DNA of 64,000 nt, from contig NZ_AP017928.1 of the NCBI RefSeq assembly GCF_003584645.1, positions 88,981 through 152,980 of the forward strand. Direction: 5' to 3'. The DNA comes from Methylocaldum marinum (GTDB lineage Bacteria; Pseudomonadota; Gammaproteobacteria; Methylococcales; Methylococcaceae). The notes beneath the pieces are model-generated. The model was not told the origin of the DNA. It ran no database searches and saw nothing but the letters and a program-made list of their open reading frames with translations. Below are positions 62,177-64,000 of the stretch, piece after piece. The position numbers and the translations under genes are program-made. Numbering within the stretch: position 1 is the first letter of the stretch; the number at the start of each line of letters is the position of its first letter.

Positions 62177-62698
62177 TCAGAGGATATCGTCTCCCAAGAC
62201 GGACATGAGATGGGCCAGGGCCGCTTGGACGTTCTTTTCCACAGCGCTTCGGGACAGGCCGATGTGGCTGGCGATGCGTTCGTAAGACCAGTGATGGAGC
62301 TTGTGCAGAATCAGGATTTGCCGCCGCCGCTCGGACAAGACGGCCAGGGCTTGGAACAGCCTTTCGACGTCCTGTCGCGCTGCGGCTTCCTGCTCGGGTG
62401 TCGGCGCCGAAGCCGGAATTTCGGCAACTTTTTCCGCGTCGGCGTCCGGGCAATCGGTCCGGGCGCGCATCTTCGCCTTGCGCAAATGATCGAGGGCCAG
62501 ATTGCGCGCGGTCTGGTAAAGAAAGGCTTTCAGATAGTTGACCTGATGCCTTTCCGCCGCCCCCATCACCCGCAGATAGGCTTCCTGTGCCAGGTCTTCG
62601 GCGGTCTGCCGGCAACCCACCATGCGGAACAAGGTGCGAACGAGCGTTTCCCGGTGATTCAGGAACACATCGCTGACGCAAGCTGGAGAATGGTCCAT
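62177..62698 (-). CDS. fecI: FecI-family ECF sigma factor
   Basis: The 173-residue protein has sigma region 2 (LVRTLFRMVGCRQTAEDLAQEAYLRV) and region 4 (ERRRQILILHKLHHWSYERIASHIGLSRSAVEKNV) of the FecI type. It should direct RNA polymerase to the receptor or export genes when FecR is activated from the cell surface. The fecR start lies 74 bases downstream. It is the first gene of the minus-strand locus. Confidence 0.93.
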   Translation of the reverse strand: MDHSPACVSDVFLNHRETLVRTLFRMVGCRQTAEDLAQEAYLRVMGAAERHQVNYLKAFLYQTARNLALDHLRKAKMRARTDCPDADAEKVAEIPASAPTPEQEAAARQDVERLFQALAVLSERRRQILILHKLHHWSYERIASHIGLSRSAVEKNVQAALAHLMSVLGDDIL

Positions 62699-63628
62699 TG
62701 TCGGTTAACCGGATTACGGTAGGTTATTGTTATTGCGGTCCGGAACGAAAGTCCTGCTTTCGCGTCGGGCGTGCCGCTCATGGCCGGCCTCAATTAAGGC
62801 CTTTTCGACATGCCTTGCAAGGGAAGAGGCAAAGCAACAAGGATGCCATGGAAGCGGCCTCGGCTTTTTTATCGCGCTCGTACGGCAAGACGGGCTCGGC
62901 GGAAGCCGTTGAGCCCTTCGGTTCGGGTGAATCGATTCCCACGCATTTGTAGACAATCCTTTGCCGACGCCGTCATTGGGCCGAAGGGTTCGTCGGCAAG
63001 GGATTGCCGAGCTACTTGCGAGTGCCGGCCCAGCCGGTATGAAAATGCTCTGACCATTCGCGTCCGAAAGTTCGGAGGGTGTCGGAGTTCTGCGTTAAAT
63101 GCCACACCGTGTGTGGGATTCGGCGGACTTCTTTCGATTTGCCTTATCGGCGACCGTGACGAAGGCCGACCACGTTCTCTTCTTCGAGGTGTCTACTTAG
63201 AGCCAATCTCAGCAGGCCGTAAAACCCTTAGGCTGGGCTCAGGACAGGCCCTTCGATAGGACTCAGGACAGGCCGTTCGACTGCGCTCAGGGGGAACGGC
63301 AGACCGAGATAAGTTCTGACTCCTCCGGAATCACTCACGGCTTCTTTCTTGATCAAAAAGCCGTCGCGAGTCCGCGTGAAACCTGCCGATAGTTTGAGTT
63401 TCGCTTTGGGGGTTCCGGCAGCCGTTCCAACGCTTGCAGACACACCCGTATTCTTTACCGAGTCGCGACACATAGTGAATAGGTCACAGAATAAGTGGGT
63501 TTAACAGGCTGTTGATTTTCTCGGCCCTGGAAGCCGCATAAATTCGTTGGATGGATCGCCTAAAATAGGCATAAACGATTGTTTGTCATGGCAAAATAAT
63601 ATCATTTCAAGATACTTTGGACGCTTTC
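62699..63628. repeat. Repeat-rich gap, no gene seen
   Basis: The gap holds a palindromic unit (about 62952-63016, TCGTCGGCAAGGGATTGCCG) and a long member of the CTCAGGACAGGCC family (63201-63320). Its ends AGCCAATCTCAGCAGGCC and GACCGAGATAAGTTCT form an inverted pair. Open frames here are short, lack ribosome binding sites and resemble nothing. The fecI promoter should lie near 62700-62800. Confidence 0.6.
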
Positions 63629-64000
63629 ATGCGCGGCGCCGACATCACCCAGCAAGAACTCTTCAGCTACCGAACCTTGGAAGACCGGATTCCCAAGGAT
63701 CATCCCCTTCGCAAGCTCCGGGCCGTGGTCGACATTCTGCTGACCACGCCGGACTCGGAATTTGATGCCCTCTATGCCCGGACCGGCCGGGAGTCGATTC
63801 CGCCGGAGCGGCTGCTACGCGCCAGTCTCATCCAAGTCTTGTTCTCTGTCCGCTCCGAGCGGCAGTGGGTCCAGCAGATCGAATTCAATCTTTTGTACCG
63901 CTGGTTTGTCGGGCTGACGCTGGATGCCGAGGTCTGGGACCACTCCACCTTCAGCGCCAACCGGGATCGGTTGCTGAACGAGCGGATTTCCCGGCTGTTT
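63629..64000 (+). CDS. IS5-type transposase, N-terminal part
   Basis: The frame runs off the right edge after 124 codons. It begins MRGADITQQELFSYRTLEDR and contains HPLRKLRAVVD, PPERLLRASLIQVLFSVRSE and LLYRWFVGLTLDAEVWDHST, the N-terminal DUF772 pattern of IS5/IS1182-like DDE transposases. The catalytic residues and right end lie outside the window. The left inverted repeat was not located. Confidence 0.85.
   Translation, partial: MRGADITQQELFSYRTLEDRIPKDHPLRKLRAVVDILLTTPDSEFDALYARTGRESIPPERLLRASLIQVLFSVRSERQWVQQIEFNLLYRWFVGLTLDAEVWDHSTFSANRDRLLNERISRLF

Noticed and set aside
48627..62698. Methanobactin-type copper chelator locus
   Set aside because: FecI/FecR and a TonB receptor are present, but no MbnB/MbnC-like modification genes are seen, and the peptides differ from methanobactin precursors.

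Overview
The window reads as a GC-rich gammaproteobacterial chromosome. The gene order glyA, nrdR, ribD, ribE, ribBA, ribH, nusB, thiL, pgpA is a classic gammaproteobacterial arrangement. The dispersed palindromic repeats, sulfite-oxidase pair, PuuD-like membrane protein and Fec-type sensing would fit a methanotroph such as a member of the Methylococcaceae, but this is an inference from style, not a proven assignment.

Layout. 0-9 kb (minus strand): a helicase-associated protein, a periplasmic glycerophosphodiester phosphodiesterase, and a four-gene ABC export cassette of gliding-type architecture. 9.7-19.5 kb: an MDR oxidoreductase and DJ-1-like protein, two small proteins (one of 46 codons), a sulfite dehydrogenase pair, a two-component system, OpgC and a beta-carbonic anhydrase. 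20-24 kb: an NfeD/slipin pair and a PuuD-like membrane protein preceded by a strong dyad. 24-28 kb: an IS66 element and a REC-PAS-GGDEF-EAL gene broken by one missing base. 29-31 kb: a class 3 lipase-like protein and an initiator tRNA. 30.8-38.1 kb: the riboflavin/glyA operon. 38-48 kb: a PspC protein, a SpoIIE-type phosphatase, a second GDPD, an IS110 element, an amidohydrolase and a large TonB-dependent transducer. 48-63 kb: an unusual export locus. 63.6 kb to the end: the start of an IS5-type transposase.

The most interesting part is 48-62.7 kb. In transcription order on the minus strand it holds a FecI-like ECF sigma factor, a FecR-like anti-sigma factor, an HlyD-type adaptor, three 22-residue peptide genes, a C39-peptidase ABC transporter, a TPR protein, a second ABC transporter, and a FecA-like TonB-dependent transducer. 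The three peptides are too short for ordinary gene finding. They share an identical ten-residue N-terminus (MKVKSKVKAG), a variable stretch, and a conserved NRC-x-x-FRR end, and each has its own ribosome binding site. I propose they are precursors matured and exported by the C39 peptidase, the two ABC proteins and HlyD, under cell-surface (Fec-type) control.

The locus has been heavily rearranged. A second, degenerate copy of the hlyD 3' end and the C39 gene 5' end lies between hlyD and the intact C39 gene. It is interrupted by IS1595, IS605-like and IS200-like elements. A 169-bp MITE splits the hairpin after one peptide gene. An 80-bp copy of the fecR 3' end sits between the last ABC gene and the TonB receptor, suggesting that the export cassette was inserted between fecR and its receptor gene.

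Several families of dispersed palindromic repeats fill the longer intergenic gaps.
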